A stretch of 52,656 bases of DNA, from positions 1 through 52,656 of the forward strand of contig JAWOAU010000030.1 in the NCBI GenBank assembly GCA_046498385.1. Reading direction: 5' to 3'. A program made the position numbers and the translations under genes. Below the pieces are notes generated by a model that saw only the letters and a program-made list of their open reading frames with translations, ran no database searches and was not told where the DNA came from. Positions 50,953 to 52,656 of the stretch are shown here, in pieces. Source of the stretch: Halarchaeoplasma sp046498385 (lineage in GTDB: Archaea; Thermoplasmatota; Thermoplasmata; Halarchaeoplasmatales; Halarchaeoplasmataceae). The first letter of the stretch is position 1. The number at the start of each line of letters is the position of its first letter.

Positions 50953-51480
50953 CTAGATATAATACCCGCCGCTGACGTTTATCACGGTTCCAGTGATATA
51001 CGAGGCCCTGGAGGAAGAAAGGAAAGCCACCGCCTCGGCTATCTCCTCCGGCTCACCGAAACGGCCCATAGGTATCGTTTTCAGTATCTTTTCCTGCACT
51101 GGTTCGGGTATATTCTGCACCATATCCGTTTTGGTAAATCCCGGGGCAACCGCGTTAACCGTCCCGTCGTACCTGACCATCTCTCTTGCAAGTGACTTGG
51201 TAAACCCGATTACACCTGCCTTTGAAGCGGCGTAATTCACCTGGCCGAGATTGCCGGTCAGACCGACCACTGATGATATATTCACTATCCTGCCTTCCTG
51301 GGATCCCTTGATATCGTCTATAAAGGCACGAGTGCAGTTGAAAACTCCGTCGAGGTTCACCGACATGACCTTGTCCCATTGTTTGTAATCCATCTTGGTG
51401 AAGAACGTGTCCACGTTCATACCTGCGTTGTTTACCAAAATATCGATCCTGCCGAAGTTCTCTTCAACACTGGCCTTCAT
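50953..51480 (-). CDS. Short-chain dehydrogenase paralogue, N-terminus cut off
   Basis: About 176 codons of a FabG/PhaB-like SDR remain, beginning KASVEENFGRIDILVNNAGM and including SVVGLTGNLGQVNYAASKAG, NAVAPGFTKTDM and PMGRFGEPEEIAEAVAFLSS. It closely parallels the downstream gene in this region. The NADP-binding N-terminal third (about 85-90 residues) is missing: the frame continues to 51675, but that part is antisense to a bacterial histidine kinase and is not SDR-like. The gene is cut by the junction at about 51480-51492. Confidence 0.85.
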   Translation of the reverse strand: MKASVEENFGRIDILVNNAGMNVDTFFTKMDYKQWDKVMSVNLDGVFNCTRAFIDDIKGSQEGRIVNISSVVGLTGNLGQVNYAASKAGVIGFTKSLAREMVRYDGTVNAVAPGFTKTDMVQNIPEPVQEKILKTIPMGRFGEPEEIAEAVAFLSSSRASYITGTVINVSGGYYI

Positions 51481-51492
51481 GTCAGTCAAAGC

Positions 51493-52656
51493 ATGGGAAG
51501 GGATAAAGAGACTTCCACAAAAAAGTTTGCTGAACTGCGCAAGCGCGCTGATCTCTGGATAGAGGAAAAAGCTGCCCTTTCTTCCACCCTCTCCATTGCC
51601 GAGGCCCGCCGGCTCCTCCATGAACTCCACACCTACCAGGTCGAACTGGAACTGCAGAACGAGGATCTGCGCCATAGCCAGACAGAGCTTGAACGTTCCC
51701 GCCGCAGCTACTCAGATCTGTATGATTTTGCGCCGGTAGGCTACCTGACCGTGGCTGAAAACGGCCTGATCACCAAAGCAAATCTTACGGCCGCAGAGAT
51801 GTTCGACGTGCCGAGAAAACGGCTCCTGCAACGGGCCATCACAAGCTTCATCATTCCTGATGACCAGCATATCTTTCACCATTGCCGCAAAAAGCTCCTG
51901 GCCACCAAGACGAAACAATCCTGCGAACTGCGCCTGCAAAAAAAGGGGGGCGCTGTTTTCCATGTGTTGCTGGAGAGTACGGTCAATCCCGAAGTGGACG
52001 GCACTGCCGGCCAGTTTCGGCTGGCCATAACGGACATCTCAGAACGGCGTCAACTTGAAACTATTCTCCAGAATGCCAAAAACGAATGGGAAAAGACCTT
52101 TGACGCCATAAGTGACATTATCACGGTGCAGGATACGAATATGCGCATTGTCAGGGCCAACCGGGTCGCCCATGAGACTTTCCAGGCGGAACCAGGCGGT
52201 CTCAACGGCAGGCATTGCTATGAACTCTTCCGGGGCACTGACACACCATGCCCCCGTTGTCCAGCCATTGCCACCCTCCGGGAAGCAATTCCCCACAGTG
52301 AAACCATAATCCATGAGAATATGGGGCGGACATTCGCGGTGACCTGTGCGCCCTTGCGCAATGAGAAAGGAGAATTCAGCCGTATTGTCCATATTGCCAG
52401 AGACATCACCACCAAAAAGAAAATGGCGGCTGAACTGGCCCAGGCCAGAAAGATGGAGGCCATCGGCACCCTGGCTGGGGGCATAGCCCATGATTTCAAC
52501 AATATCCTGGCCGCCATTATCGGCTATGCGGACATGGCCCGGTATACTCTGCCGGCCGGGAGTGCTTCAAAGAATCATGTTGAGCAGGTTCTCAAGGCGG
52601 GGAACCGGGCCAAGGAATTGGTCAGCCAGATCCTCACTTTCAGCCGCAAAGGCTTT
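51493..52656 (+). CDS. PAS-PAS sensor histidine kinase, bacterial type (3' end outside window)
   Basis: From the ATG at 51493 the frame stays open to the window end (388 codons). It starts GRDKETSTKKFAELRKRADL, then a coiled segment (HELHTYQVELELQNEDL). A first PAS domain (YDFAPVGYLTVAENGLITKA ... FRLAITDISERR) and a second PAS domain (TFDAISDIITVQDTNMRIV ... CYELFRGTDTPCPRCP ... IARDITTKK) follow. The HisKA start comes next, with the phospho-acceptor His in MEAIGTLAGGIAHDFNNILA. The kinase type is common in Desulfobacterota. Codons are CTG, CGC, GCC and ATC-rich with little AGG or ATA, unlike every other gene here. No archaeal promoter precedes it; the bases just upstream belong to the truncated SDR gene. 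Confidence 0.9.
   Translation, partial: MGRDKETSTKKFAELRKRADLWIEEKAALSSTLSIAEARRLLHELHTYQVELELQNEDLRHSQTELERSRRSYSDLYDFAPVGYLTVAENGLITKANLTAAEMFDVPRKRLLQRAITSFIIPDDQHIFHHCRKKLLATKTKQSCELRLQKKGGAVFHVLLESTVNPEVDGTAGQFRLAITDISERRQLETILQNAKNEWEKTFDAISDIITVQDTNMRIVRANRVAHETFQAEPGGLNGRHCYELFRGTDTPCPRCPAIATLREAIPHSETIIHENMGRTFAVTCAPLRNEKGEFSRIVHIARDITTKKKMAAELAQARKMEAIGTLAGGIAHDFNNILAAIIGYADMARYTLPAGSASKNHVEQVLKAGNRAKELVSQILTFSRKGF

Noticed and set aside
51481..51675. N-terminal extension of the truncated reductase frame (to give 240 residues)
   Set aside because: This part is not SDR-like and is the antisense of the kinase coding sequence; the open frame is accidental.

Overview
The window reads as a fragment of an uncultured euryarchaeal genome, most likely a Thermoplasmata-type lineage, joined near its right end to a piece of bacterial DNA. 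Archaeal marks are CDP-archaeol synthase (CarS), a 52-residue Nop10, a PAC2 protein, a DUF835 protein, a transketolase split into two genes, a COG2516-type radical SAM protein beside a one-domain lipoate ligase, TATA boxes about 25-30 bases before leaderless starts, and heavy use of AGG/AGA and ATA codons. The lineage is inferred from gene content only.

Layout. (1) 1-15848 holds four very large exported surface proteins in a row on the + strand: PD40 propeller plus GLUG repeats, NosD-like beta-helix plus Ig-like domains, beta-helix plus two PQQ-type propellers, and papain-like protease plus beta-helix. Their middles differ, but all four end in the same C-terminal domain of about 165 residues, which closes on W-x-V-x-Y-stop. 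A fifth GLUG protein, anchored by a membrane helix instead, lies at 33258-35489. (2) 15951-21079 is a tight minus-strand operon: DRE-TIM acyl-CoA/2-oxoacid condensing enzyme, LeuC-type and LeuD-type dehydratase subunits, an FAD protein with a PqqD-like tail, and a SPASM radical SAM enzyme. (3) 21201-25421 (+) carries an RlmN-like radical SAM protein, an isochorismatase-fold hydrolase, a thioredoxin-reductase-like flavoprotein without its CxxC, a creatininase-family amidohydrolase, CarS and PyrE. (4) 25418-28860 (-) encodes two ABC ATPase/permease pairs, followed by a GNAT acetyltransferase. (5) 29458-33120 holds small genes, an M29 aminopeptidase, a 123-bp MITE-like element with an 8-bp target duplication, a GGCT-like protein and an ornithine aminotransferase. 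(6) 35628-38386 (+) holds a PEBP protein, a lipoate ligase, a radical SAM protein probably for lipoyl synthesis, and a methyltransferase. (7) 38349-44712 (-) holds an M50 protease, a DHH phosphoesterase, DUF835, PAC2, Nop10, a transaldolase-like enzyme and the split transketolase. (8) 44839-50952 holds two membrane proteins, a Nat-type ABC exporter, a cluster of three decayed gene remnants, a CPBP-family protein and an SDR reductase.

Right end. A second, near-duplicate SDR gene is cut off at about 51480-51492. From there the sequence is the start of a PAS-PAS-histidine kinase on the opposite strand with bacterial codon use (CTG, CGC, GCC), of a type common in Desulfobacterota. This is most simply an assembly chimera or, less likely, a recent insertion.

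Most promising biology: the surface-protein family with its common C-terminal domain, and the operon joining a leucine-type chain-elongation module to a PqqD-tailed flavoprotein and a SPASM radical SAM enzyme. I saw no rRNA, tRNA, CRISPR array or intact insertion sequence.
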